Origin: Sphingobacteriales bacterium
GTDB taxonomy: Bacteria > Bacteroidota > Bacteroidia > Chitinophagales > Chitinophagaceae
Direction: 5' to 3'
DNA: 64,000 nucleotides
NCBI GenBank assembly: GCA_900299255.1
Contig: OMJB01000075.1
Coordinates: 1-64,000, forward strand
Under the pieces are notes generated by a model that worked only from the letters and a program-made list of their open reading frames with translations, did no database searches and was not told the origin of the DNA. Below are positions 26,874 through 35,117 of this stretch, in pieces (positions within the stretch are counted from its first letter, which is position 1; every line of letters begins with the position of its first letter). A program made the position numbers and the translations under genes.

Positions 26874-27358
26874 GGAAAATGGCGGTAACCTTGTGTGCGG
26901 GCCTTTTGGTGATTGCCGTTACAGTTTCGGCACAGCAGCAAGGAGTTGAAGCATTGCCACATGTAATTGTTTATAAGGCAAAACCGGCATACAGGAATCT
27001 GGTTCCTGTAGTGCTGTCAAAAGACAGAAGCGCAGTTGAGTCTTATCCTGGCCCTTCTGACATTAATACGGGAAGCACACCATCAGGTTTGCTTCCCGTG
27101 TCTTTACACAAGGGCTATTACCTGGATAAGAAAGGGATAAGTACCAATACTGCTTTTATTAAGCTCACCTATAACGAGTATGCCCAGTTGAAAACACCAC
27201 CATCGGCAGATGAACTGTACAAGATGATAGTTGACAAAAATCCTATCAGGGAGTTATGTGACTGTGGGCTTAGCAATGAAAAAAACAGTTCCACCCGGCG
27301 ATTGAATGAGTGGATAGATAAGGGGTTGCTGCGCAGGAAGTGCAAAGTGATCAGATAA
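26870..27358 (+). CDS. Small secreted protein coupled to the C10 protease, unknown function
   Basis: 162 aa with signal peptide MRKMAVTLCAGLLVIAVTVSAQ. The mature part has no catalytic motif; a conserved-looking segment is GYYLDKKGISTNTAFIKLTYNEYAQL, followed by a short Cys pair (LCDCG) and a basic tail (RRLNEWIDKGLLRRKCKVIR). The start shares ATGA with the protease stop, a sign of translational coupling. In streptococci an inhibitor gene (spi) sits beside speB; a similar inhibitor or chaperone role here is a guess from position. Confidence 0.75.
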   Translation: MRKMAVTLCAGLLVIAVTVSAQQQGVEALPHVIVYKAKPAYRNLVPVVLSKDRSAVESYPGPSDINTGSTPSGLLPVSLHKGYYLDKKGISTNTAFIKLTYNEYAQLKTPPSADELYKMIVDKNPIRELCDCGLSNEKNSSTRRLNEWIDKGLLRRKCKVIR

Positions 27359-27409
27359 CAGCCCAAAGCCTTTTATAACAGCCACTTCAGGCACGTTTCA
27401 AAAATCAGT

Positions 27410-27433
27410 GAAGCGCCGGATAACCGGTGCTTC
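27410..27433. terminator. Bidirectional terminator hairpin between convergent genes
   Basis: Ten-bp stem (GAAGCGCCGG with CCGGTGCTTC, one G-T pair) and an ATAA tetraloop, between the secreted-protein gene (plus) and the 27460-27966 gene (minus). T-rich sequence is weak on both sides. Confidence 0.65.
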
Positions 27434-27459
27434 GTTATTATAGATGACTTAACGGGTGC

Positions 27460-27966
27460 CTAGAAGGCCACTTTGCCTTTCAGCCAGCTTTCGCCTGCCG
27501 GCACAAGCCAGTTGTTCAGCAGTTCTTTCTTATTGAGAACTACGTTATTGAACACAGGCGTATTCTGGTCAATGAACCCCCTCCCGATTGCGTATTGTAC
27601 CTGTCCGAAAGGCAGCATCTCAGCCTTGTTTTTTACAAGAAAAGTAAGCATCATCCGGTCGAAGAAGTTTACGTCGTACTGCCTCTCCAGGCTCTTGATA
27701 ACTCTGACGGAACTGTCTGTACTGCAGCCACCAACCATAACTTCTGTTTCATCGGCCATAACGACAATGAATTGCCTGAACAGCAAATCAGCCCAGCCTT
27801 TAACCGGCTGTCCATGAGACTGCCACTGGCTGTAGAACTGCAGCAATTGTTCTTTTATTTCGACCGCTTCTTTGTCAATAAAGGCACGGCTGCTTTGATA
27901 TACCCATACTCTGGCATTGTCAGAGAATTCTGCAGGGATTGTTTTCTGTAATACTTCCGTTTGCAT
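27460..27966 (-). CDS. Conserved Bacteroidetes protein of unknown function
   Basis: 168 aa, no signal peptide or membrane segment. Starts MQTEVLQKTIPAEFSDNARVWVYQSSRAF, and contains VKGWADLLFRQFIVVMADE, SGCSTDSSVRVIKSLE-like GGCSTDSSVRVIKSLE and NNWLVPAGESWL, motifs of a strongly conserved Bacteroidetes family sometimes labelled ABC transporter ATPase although no Walker motif is visible. The frame is open for 21 codons upstream of this ATG, but a -7 box sits there. The GCSTD.S motif with invariant Cys may be functional. Confidence 0.8.
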   Translation of the reverse strand: MQTEVLQKTIPAEFSDNARVWVYQSSRAFIDKEAVEIKEQLLQFYSQWQSHGQPVKGWADLLFRQFIVVMADETEVMVGGCSTDSSVRVIKSLERQYDVNFFDRMMLTFLVKNKAEMLPFGQVQYAIGRGFIDQNTPVFNNVVLNKKELLNNWLVPAGESWLKGKVAF

Positions 27967-27969
27967 ATG

Positions 27970-27977
27970 CAAAGATA
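27970..27977 (-). promoter_or_regulatory. -7 box abutting the start of the 168-aa protein
   Basis: TATCTTTG on the minus strand, an exact TAnnTTTG match, only 3 nt upstream of the ATG at 27966. It implies a very short leader or none. It also argues against the longer reading of the frame. Confidence 0.4.
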
Positions 27978-28085
27978 CACGAAATGCAAGTTCACAGGAA
28001 ATTTCGACTAAGGCAACACCATACATCAATAGTGCCTGCTACCGGTTTTTTAGGTATATTAGACCCGAAAACCAAATGAAATTAT

Positions 28086-28883
28086 ATGCCTCTCTACAGT
28101 AAACAAATTCAAATACTCATTGTCGACGATGAGAAAAAGGCCTGTGCAAACCTAAGAAATATTTTATTGGAATTTGTTGATCCCGGCCTGCAAATAGTGG
28201 GGGAAGCAAATAGCACGATGGAAGCTGAGCAACTTATTGCAATACATAAGCCAGACGCAATTTTTCTGGATATTGAAATGCCCAACGAAAACGCCTTTCA
28301 TTTTTTGGAGCGAATTGCGCCTTTTGATTTTGAAGTGATATTTGTAACTGCTTATGAAGAATATGCGATCAGGGCTTTTCGACTAAATGCAATTGACTAC
28401 ATACTTAAACCCATTAGTATTAAGGATCTCAGCACTGCTGTGCAGAAATTGAAAGACAGAATACGGCACAAAAGGATAATAGACAACAAAAACACATCAT
28501 ATACTGAACTGGCAGACCAGGTGCAGAATAAGTCAAAGTATCAGAAGATTATCTTAAAGGACCTGAACGCAGTTGAATCAGTTGATTTCAGAGACATTTA
28601 TTTTATAGAGGCACAGGGCAGTTACTCAAGATTTATTTTTTGCAAAAACGGCAAGAACAGGGAAATGACAATGAGCAATCCTTTGTCTCAATATGAAGAG
28701 ATGATGCCCGGAGATTCATTTTACAGGGTTCATCGTTCCTACCTGATCAATTGTCAGCAGATAAAGAAAGTTGTAAGTGACGGTAATAGCTTAGTGGTTA
28801 TGAAAGATGGAACAGAAATACCTGTTAGCAGAAGACGATATATGGGGCTTATTGATTTTTTAGATTGCCATAATTATTTATGA
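28086..28883 (+). CDS. LytTR-family response regulator
   Basis: 265 aa. Receiver (1-125) with D14/D15 pocket, Asp62 (AIFLDIEMPN), Thr in FVTAYEE and Lys in ILKPIS; LytTR DNA-binding domain (about 155-260; IILKDLNAVESVDFRDIYFIEA, FYRVHRSYLINCQQIKKV, IPVSRRRY). LytTR proteins bind paired direct repeats with a GTT core. The stop overlaps the kinase start by 4 nt, so the two are a cognate pair. Confidence 0.95.
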   Translation: MPLYSKQIQILIVDDEKKACANLRNILLEFVDPGLQIVGEANSTMEAEQLIAIHKPDAIFLDIEMPNENAFHFLERIAPFDFEVIFVTAYEEYAIRAFRLNAIDYILKPISIKDLSTAVQKLKDRIRHKRIIDNKNTSYTELADQVQNKSKYQKIILKDLNAVESVDFRDIYFIEAQGSYSRFIFCKNGKNREMTMSNPLSQYEEMMPGDSFYRVHRSYLINCQQIKKVVSDGNSLVVMKDGTEIPVSRRRYMGLIDFLDCHNYL

Positions 28884-31822
28884 GATCCGGATGGCGTATC
28901 ATACTAACCCTGACTGTACTGTTTTTTGCATGTGGGTTTGCATGCGCGCAGGATTACCCGATGATGCACTATACGATGGAGGAAGGGTTGCCCAGCAATA
29001 CGGTGTACTCTGTGTACCGCGACAGCAAAGGTTTTCTGTGGTTTGCTACCGATAAAGGCGTGGCGAGGTACAACGGGATAAAATTCGAGTTGTTTACCAC
29101 CTTTGATGGTTTGCCGGATAATGAAGTATTTCTTTTTCAGGAGGATTATGAAGGAAGGTTATGGTTTGGTACCTATAACGGAGACCTAGGTTTTTATCAG
29201 GATGGAGTTTTTCACAATAAAACAACTGATACATTTCTGAATCTGAAAACGAGAGTTTCGCATATTTTTGGTATGTACCTGAACACTGACGGCAGTGTAA
29301 ACATCAGATTCGTACACAGTTCCTTTTTCTTAAATATCAAGCACGATAAATGTACAATATATGACACTCAGCCAATTGTTGGGAAGGAAAATCTGCACAC
29401 TTTCTTTTTAGGAATTAAAATAGCACCTGATCAATTTAAACTGATTGGGATTGGAAGGAATCTGATTTTTGATACCGCATACAGAATAATCAGCGAAAGC
29501 AAAAATCAGTTGGCGGCTCCTTTAACCAGTTTCAGGTCACAGAATTTACATTATTTAGTAGACAGCAGCTTTGTGTACGCTGATAATTTATCAAGGCTAA
29601 GGCGGCTACCGCCTGGTTTTTATGAGAGAAATACAATACACTCTTACTACACAGATGGCATAAACTATTTTTATTCCACTGCTGCCGGCCTTTATATCAA
29701 TGATACCATAAGAATATTGCAGGATTGTAATGTCACTTCCATGACGCAGGATGTGAGTGGAAATTACTGGCTTAGTACACTGAATAACGGTGTGTATTGC
29801 TTGAAAAAGGAATTTTTAAACACAAGGGTTTATAAGAACGTATATGACGGTACTGTGAAATACTGCTATGAAGACAGGGCGAGCCGATTTTTTGTGCTAC
29901 AGAATAATAGCCTTTACAGTTTCAAGAACGGGAGTGCAAGGTTGCTCTTCGACTATCCGAAATTCTGGAAAAAGGAATACAAATATCCGGGTGATGCCGG
30001 TTATTCTATTTTGAAAACAGGTGGCGTTTACGATTATTTCAGCATTTACAACGATAACTACCTGCATCTTCATGATATTGAAGGCAGCAATAAAACGATT
30101 GTCAGTTATAATGGGTTATTTAAGTATATTCTGATGCCAAAGACACTCATAGCTGCGAAAAAGGAACTGTTTATTAAATCTATTGTAGACGTGGTCGTTG
30201 AGGATAATCCTTTACGCAATGATGAAAATATCAGAAGGCGTTATTATTCCCCGGACTCAACTGACAGATCAAGGATTTTTGGTATCACACTTGATGAGAA
30301 TGAACACCTCCTTTTTTCAACAATCAGGAGCGTGTATATGATAAAAGACGGCAAGTGTTCTGTGCAGAAGCAATTTGGCAATCTGGCATTTAAGACTATG
30401 GCGGTTTTTGGCAGCTACCTGCTGGGCATTACACACAATAATAACTTTGTTATCTGCAACAACTTTTCCGACCGGATTGCTATTGATTCAGTTAAGCCTC
30501 AGAACTGTGTCTGGTTTAGGTTTTTTAGGCTTGATTCATGCCATATTCTTATCAGCACCAACAACCTTTACCGGATACTAACACTGTATCCATCTGATAA
30601 TGTACCGAAGTATAGTATATCAACAATTGAAAATCCATTTATTCCCCTGGATGCAGAAGGGATTTCCTCTGATGGAATCAATTGCCATTTCTATAAAAAC
30701 CACTCAATAACTTCGATTGATATTGCAAAATTGCTGATAAGGCCTGAGCCTCCCGAACTTCATTTTACTTTCCTGAAAACAGTAAGTAATAATCAGTACC
30801 GGATAACCAGGGAAGTAGAATTGAGTTACGAAGCGTCGCGCCATATTTTTGTTTCGTTTGCAACGCGTTCATTCAGCGGAAGGGCTGTTGTTTATGAATA
30901 TTCAATAGTTAAAGGCAAAGATGAAACAGCCAAATGGCGTGAGCTGAAATTAGAGGGGTTCAGTATCGAAAATGCCCGTTTTGGTAACTACATAGTTAAA
31001 GTACGTGCAAGAACAATTTCAAGCCAATGGTCGGAGCCCATTTCTTTCCGGCTTCATATTCAGCGCCCTTATTGGGCCACATGGTGGTTTATATTGGCCT
31101 GTGTGCTGCTGGCAGGAGGGCTCACTTACTTTGCAATCAGGCTTCGAATCAGATATGTATTGGGTGCTAATAGAAAAAAGCATGAAGCTGAAATGAAGTT
31201 TGTGAAATCAGAATACAAAGCGTTAAATGCGCTCATGAATCCGCATTTTATTTTTAACACGCTTAACAATGTTCAAAGCCTTTTTAACGCTAATGATAAA
31301 CTGGCTGCTAATGAATATCTGCACATATTTTCAGACCTCATCAGGCAAAATATGTACAATGTCTCCAAAGAACTGATACCCCTGAACAGGGAACTGAATC
31401 TGGTTCGAAACTATCTGCTGCTGGAGAAACTCCGGTTTGAAGAAAAGCTCGATTTTAAGGTAAATACAGACGAGCATATTGATCTGTCTGAGTTTATGAT
31501 ACCGCCATTGCTGATACAGCCCCTTGTTGAGAATTCCATAAAACACGGCCTTTTGCCCAAGAAAGGCGGGACAGTTATCGTAAATGTTTTTGAGAAGGAA
31601 GGGAATCTTGTAGTAGAGGTTAAAGATAACGGCATTGGGCTTAAGAAAAAGGATGAAAATGCTGCGGTTTTTCATGAGTCTTTTGGAATAGATAACATCA
31701 GAAAACGCATTGAACAACTTAGCCTGATGCAAGGAAAGAAAATCAGTTTTGGTATAACTGATATTAACGATAGTGATGGAAATCACCTATGGACCATAGC
31801 AACCATAACAATGCCGTTGTAG
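28880..31822 (+). CDS. LytS-type sensor histidine kinase with two-component propeller and Y_Y_Y domain
   Basis: 980 aa. Signal peptide, then a periplasmic two-component-propeller (MEEGLPSNTVYSVYRDSKGFLWFATDKGVARYNG; GLPDNEVFLFQEDYEGRLWFGTYNGDLGF), a Y_Y_Y-like beta domain (about 640-725), one transmembrane helix (WWFILACVLLAGGLTYFAI) and a His_kinase/HATPase module with His789 in LMNPHFIFNTLNNVQ and DNGIGL. Only a few propeller repeats are well formed. Signal probably binds outside the cytoplasm; phosphate passes to the overlapping LytTR regulator. Confidence 0.93.
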   Translation: MRSGWRIILTLTVLFFACGFACAQDYPMMHYTMEEGLPSNTVYSVYRDSKGFLWFATDKGVARYNGIKFELFTTFDGLPDNEVFLFQEDYEGRLWFGTYNGDLGFYQDGVFHNKTTDTFLNLKTRVSHIFGMYLNTDGSVNIRFVHSSFFLNIKHDKCTIYDTQPIVGKENLHTFFLGIKIAPDQFKLIGIGRNLIFDTAYRIISESKNQLAAPLTSFRSQNLHYLVDSSFVYADNLSRLRRLPPGFYERNTIHSYYTDGINYFYSTAAGLYINDTIRILQDCNVTSMTQDVSGNYWLSTLNNGVYCLKKEFLNTRVYKNVYDGTVKYCYEDRASRFFVLQNNSLYSFKNGSARLLFDYPKFWKKEYKYPGDAGYSILKTGGVYDYFSIYNDNYLHLHDIEGSNKTIVSYNGLFKYILMPKTLIAAKKELFIKSIVDVVVEDNPLRNDENIRRRYYSPDSTDRSRIFGITLDENEHLLFSTIRSVYMIKDGKCSVQKQFGNLAFKTMAVFGSYLLGITHNNNFVICNNFSDRIAIDSVKPQNCVWFRFFRLDSCHILISTNNLYRILTLYPSDNVPKYSISTIENPFIPLDAEGISSDGINCHFYKNHSITSIDIAKLLIRPEPPELHFTFLKTVSNNQYRITREVELSYEASRHIFVSFATRSFSGRAVVYEYSIVKGKDETAKWRELKLEGFSIENARFGNYIVKVRARTISSQWSEPISFRLHIQRPYWATWWFILACVLLAGGLTYFAIRLRIRYVLGANRKKHEAEMKFVKSEYKALNALMNPHFIFNTLNNVQSLFNANDKLAANEYLHIFSDLIRQNMYNVSKELIPLNRELNLVRNYLLLEKLRFEEKLDFKVNTDEHIDLSEFMIPPLLIQPLVENSIKHGLLPKKGGTVIVNVFEKEGNLVVEVKDNGIGLKKKDENAAVFHESFGIDNIRKRIEQLSLMQGKKISFGITDINDSDGNHLWTIATITMPL

Positions 31823-31933
31823 CACAAAAAAAATCAAGGCATTAGCCCCGACCTTTGTTGGTTAATATTGTTTAGCATCAAGGTATGTGGGCAGCATCAA
31901 ATTGATTGAAATAATTAATCTTGTGGCTGACAA

Positions 31934-31953
31934 ATTATTGACTCATTATTGAC
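31934..31953 (+). repeat. Operator-like direct repeat of ATTATTGAC at 11-bp spacing
   Basis: ATTATTGAC at 31934-31942 and again at 31945-31953, one helical turn apart, with a partial third copy (GTTGAC) directly after. It lies 110 bp past the kinase stop in non-coding DNA. A dimeric regulator site is possible. Confidence 0.4.
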
Positions 31954-32039
31954 GTTGACAGCGCTATATTGAGAAATCTTACTTTTTTTAAAGTGCGGCA
32001 TATGGCATTGTCTATTATTAACTTTAGGTAATATTTGTT

Positions 32040-32073
32040 GCCGTTCAGCAACTTTTTTGACCGTTCAGCAACT
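32040..32073 (+). promoter_or_regulatory. Candidate LytTR binding site (two 13-bp direct repeats)
   Basis: CCGTTCAGCAACT occurs at 32041-32053 and again at 32061-32073, 20 bp apart. The core with its preceding base (ACCGTTCAG, 32060-32068) fits the LytTR consensus [TA][AC][CA]GTTN[AG][TG] at all nine positions; the first copy (GCCGTTCAG) misses one. LytTR sites are normally two such repeats 12-13 bp apart; here the gap is 11 bp. The cognate regulator is encoded 3-4 kb upstream. The second repeat sits directly before TAATTTCG (32073-32080), one base off a -7 box. Confidence 0.55.
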
Positions 32074-32086
32074 AATTTCGGTGGTG

Positions 32087-32229
32087 AGAGTGAGCGCAAG
32101 TAACTTGCGGGCATTGTGAGGGTATAATAGCATCTTACCCTGCTTGGCCCCTTTTAGACCTCACTGCAGTTAAACAGATATATTTAACACCCTGTTTGCC
32201 CGGACAATTAATGTCGGGGCTTTTTTTTT
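32087..32229 (+). ncRNA. Candidate structured small RNA ending in a terminator
   Basis: Non-coding DNA downstream of the repeats holds a row of perfect stems: 32095-32109 (CGCAAG/CTTGCG, 3-nt loop); 32116-32121 with 32159-32164 (GTGAGG/CCTCAC), extended by GCA (32111-32113) with TGC (32165-32167); 32119-32124 with 32136-32141 (AGGGTA/TACCCT), which competes with the previous stem; 32169-32188 (GTTAAA/TTTAAC). It ends at the terminator 32198-32229. No open frame fits. The family is unknown; the start is inferred from the -7-like box. Confidence 0.45.
32198..32229 (+). terminator. Rho-independent terminator of the intergenic transcript
   Basis: GCCCGGACA (32198-32206) pairs with TGTCGGGGC (32212-32220) with one mismatch and an ATTAA loop, followed by nine Ts. 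It is 376 nt past the kinase stop, too far to be simply that gene's end, and 137 nt before hutI. Confidence 0.85.
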
Positions 32230-32316
32230 GCTCCTGATTCATCAAAATTCCGGGTTTTGCGAGTTGCAGATTATTTAGTGGCAGCAGGTAACAGAAATTT
32301 CAACAATGATATCTAT

Positions 32317-32324
32317 TACCTTTG
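32317..32324 (+). promoter_or_regulatory. -7 box of hutI
   Basis: TACCTTTG is an exact TAnnTTTG match, 42 nt before the ATG at 32367. No TTTG is seen at the -33 position. Confidence 0.4.
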
Positions 32325-32366
32325 ATTGGCTGAATTAATTCTTCATTTTTAATTTTTCGTTTTTAA

Positions 32367-33593
32367 ATGCGATTGCTCATCAATAACATTTCAACACTTT
32401 GTAATACAGAAAACGCGGACAGCGCCATAGAACGACGCTCAGGTGCCGATATGGTGCATTTGCCCTGCATTCAAAATGCGTGGTTACTTGCCGAAAACGG
32501 GATTATTCACAGTATGGGAGTCATGAATGCAAAGCCGGAAATGCATGCAGATGAAACAATCGATGCAACAGGCAGGATGGTGCTTCCAGCATGGGTGGAT
32601 AGTCACACGCATCTGGTTTTTGCGGCACCCAGAGATGGCGAATTTGTTGACCGTATAAAAGGGCTGAGCTACGAAGAGATAGCCCGAAATGGCGGCGGAA
32701 TTTTGAATTCGGCCAAACACCTGAATGCAATGGATGAACAGTTCTTGTTTGATCAGTCGTTGGAGCGGTTATACAAAGTTATGGCAACCGGTACCGGAGC
32801 TATTGAAATTAAGAGCGGGTATGGGTTGTGCCTTGAGGGGGAACTGAAGATGCTGCGTGTGATCAGGAAATTAAAAGAAAATGTAACTATTCCGGTCAGA
32901 GCTTCGTTTCTTGCAGCGCATGCATACCCAATGGAGTACAGGCAAAACAAGGCAGGTTACATAGACCTGATTATAAATGAAATGCTGCCTGCTGTTGCTG
33001 GTGAGGGCCTTGCTGATTATATTGATGTTTTTTGTGAAGAGGGTTTTTTTAGCGTTGCTGATACGGAGCGGATTCTGGAAGCAGGTGCCCGATACGGCCT
33101 TAAGCCTAAGATACATGCCAACCAGCTGCATTACTCCGGCGGCGTTCAGGCTGGAGTGAAGCACGGCGCAATAAGTGTAGATCATCTGGAGTGCGTGGGT
33201 GATGAAGAAATAGCAGCACTGAAAGGAAGTAATACAATGCCCGTATTGCTGCCGGGTGCAGCTTTCTTTCTGGGCATGCACTACCAGCCTGCAAGAAAGA
33301 TAATTGATGCCGGCCTGCCAGTGTGCCTGGCTACCGATTATAACCCGGGGTCCTGTCCATCGGGCAATGTGCCTCTGTTGCTATCCATTGCCTGTACGCA
33401 GTTGAAAATGACCCCTGAAGAGGCAATAAATGCGGTAACAATAAATGGGGCGGCTGCACTGGAACTGTCTGACCAACTTGGCACAATCAGGGTGAGAAAG
33501 AAAGCAAACCTGATAATAACCAAACAGATACCCTCACTTGCGTATTTGCCATATGACTACGGCAATAACAACATTGAGCGGCTCATTTGCTGA
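32367..33593 (+). CDS. hutI: Imidazolonepropionase
   Basis: 408 aa. Hydrolyses 4-imidazolone-5-propionate to formiminoglutamate in histidine degradation. Amidohydrolase metal ligands His80 and His82 in WVDSHTHLVFAAPRDGEF, later His in KIHANQLHYSGG, SVDHLE and ATDYNPGS(C)P are all present. Length is normal. No hutH, hutU or hutG/F lies beside it: the neighbours are a LytTR system and a sugar isomerase, so the rest of the pathway must lie elsewhere. Confidence 0.93.
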   Translation: MRLLINNISTLCNTENADSAIERRSGADMVHLPCIQNAWLLAENGIIHSMGVMNAKPEMHADETIDATGRMVLPAWVDSHTHLVFAAPRDGEFVDRIKGLSYEEIARNGGGILNSAKHLNAMDEQFLFDQSLERLYKVMATGTGAIEIKSGYGLCLEGELKMLRVIRKLKENVTIPVRASFLAAHAYPMEYRQNKAGYIDLIINEMLPAVAGEGLADYIDVFCEEGFFSVADTERILEAGARYGLKPKIHANQLHYSGGVQAGVKHGAISVDHLECVGDEEIAALKGSNTMPVLLPGAAFFLGMHYQPARKIIDAGLPVCLATDYNPGSCPSGNVPLLLSIACTQLKMTPEEAINAVTINGAAALELSDQLGTIRVRKKANLIITKQIPSLAYLPYDYGNNNIERLIC

Positions 33594-33658
33594 TCAATAG
33601 CCGACAAAGTTAGTTTAGCAGAAACTATAATAATTGCGTGGCAACTTTATGCCGTTAC

Positions 33659-34651
33659 TCACGCTATTGCTTCTTTGCTCAGGGATTTTTTGAGAAAGTC
33701 AATCACCTTAACTTCTGTAGCATCAAGTGCGCGCATGTCGGCCAATAATACCGATACCCAGTCTGTAAGGTGGATCAAATGAAATGCCTGTTCCCAGTAT
33801 GTTTTGCCTTCAGCCTCAATCTCAATAATAGTTGAAGTGTATTTTTTTATCACTTTCTTATTGATCTCCATTCTGAGCTGTGAGCGGCTGTAATCGTCTT
33901 TGCTGCGAAGAATGATAACCGCTTTGTCATCAGCGTTATCGCGCCAGCCTACCAGTTCGTTATGGTTCATTTCGGGTATTACATGGTGCCATGCCAGCAT
34001 TTTGCTATTTTCATTGATCTGCTGCCGAAACCTGACTGCAACACCTTCAAAAACAGGTGTGGAGTATATAATGGGTAGTTTGCCGAATATTTTTTTGGCA
34101 ATTACGGCTGCTTTTTTCTGCGTGCTTTCCTCATTGGCCTTCATTGCTTTAATTGCACCTTTTATCTCACGCTCAAACTGGTTGCCAATCAGTCCGTAAT
34201 GAGCCAGTACGTACAGAATCTGCACCAGCGAATAACCCAGGCAGGAGCGTGGTGGCATGCCAGCAGGAACAAGAATGCAATCAAATTTTTTGCTGTTGGC
34301 AATTGCAGCAACTTCACCGCCTGATGTGATGCAAATAACAGTGGCGCGCTTACGGATAGCCTGGCGCATAGCCATAAGTGTCTCTTCGGTGTTGCCAGAA
34401 TAAGAACAAACAATAACCAATGATTTTCTGCCTACAAATGCTGGCAGAAAATAATCTTTGTTTACAATAAATGGTATCTTGAGTTTATCGAAAACATAAT
34501 TCTGAACTATAGATCCTCCTATACCGCTGCCACCCAGCCCGGTTACAACTACATTGCTGAATTCTTTGGGTGCTGCTAAAAAACGGTGATTTTTTCCTAT
34601 TATTATTGCTTCGTGCAACTGTATTGGAAAATCCAGTACTAATTTTTTCAT
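33659..34651 (-). CDS. Bifunctional phosphoglucose/phosphomannose isomerase, SIS-domain type
   Basis: 330 aa. Two SIS subdomains: VVVTGLGGSGIGGSIV (about 34-50) and VIVCSYSGNTEETLMAM (about 78-95), with PPRSCLGYSL and MNHNELVGW characteristic of the Pgi/Pmi family of archaea and Bacteroidetes. Predicted to interconvert glucose-6-P or mannose-6-P with fructose-6-P in the cytoplasm. The upstream gene yraN is divergent, with only 18 bp between the start codons. Confidence 0.88.
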   Translation of the reverse strand: MKKLVLDFPIQLHEAIIIGKNHRFLAAPKEFSNVVVTGLGGSGIGGSIVQNYVFDKLKIPFIVNKDYFLPAFVGRKSLVIVCSYSGNTEETLMAMRQAIRKRATVICITSGGEVAAIANSKKFDCILVPAGMPPRSCLGYSLVQILYVLAHYGLIGNQFEREIKGAIKAMKANEESTQKKAAVIAKKIFGKLPIIYSTPVFEGVAVRFRQQINENSKMLAWHHVIPEMNHNELVGWRDNADDKAVIILRSKDDYSRSQLRMEINKKVIKKYTSTIIEIEAEGKTYWEQAFHLIHLTDWVSVLLADMRALDATEVKVIDFLKKSLSKEAIA

Positions 34652-34669
34652 TGCGTTAGCTGTCGTTTA

Positions 34670-35026
34670 ATGTCCAAACATAGTAAAATTGGTATAAAGG
34701 GCGAACAAATAGGGGCAGAGTTTTTGCTAAATAAAGGTTATAATATACTTCATAAGAACTGGCGCAGCGGCAGGAAGGAGGTAGATATTATAGCGTTTAA
34801 AGATGATATATTGGTTATAGTTGAGGTAAAGACACGCTCTAAATCAGTACTCAGCTACCCTGAGGAAGCAGTAACCCGAAAGAAACAGGAGTTTCTACGA
34901 ATTGCAGCGGCAGATTTCGTTGCTCAGTTTCCGGAATATGTACATGTGAGATTTGATATTATCAGTATTCTTCTGGACAGAGAGGGGGTAAATGAAATTG
35001 TGCATTTTGAGGAGGCTTTTTACTGA
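34670..35026 (+). CDS. YraN family protein (UPF0102, endonuclease-like fold)
   Basis: 118 aa. IGIKGEQIGAEFLLNKGYNIL, NWRSGRKEVDIIAFKDDILVIVEVKTR and RFDIISI give the E-x-D-x-E-V-K pattern of the restriction-endonuclease-like YraN family. The cellular role of the family is unknown. Divergent from the isomerase gene. Confidence 0.9.
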   Translation: MSKHSKIGIKGEQIGAEFLLNKGYNILHKNWRSGRKEVDIIAFKDDILVIVEVKTRSKSVLSYPEEAVTRKKQEFLRIAAADFVAQFPEYVHVRFDIISILLDREGVNEIVHFEEAFY

Positions 35027-35117
35027 CATTGCATTTTTAAATGCCCTTTTATGCGGGAATAGGGTTAGTATTTTTAATCTTACATTTACTGTTTCACTTA
35101 ATTAATTACCCATACTA

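Noticed and set aside
32087-32229. Riboswitch for hutI, RNase P, SRP RNA or 6S RNA
   Set aside because: The terminator ends the element 137 nt before hutI and a separate -7 box follows; none of the hallmark sequences of RNase P or SRP RNA are visible.
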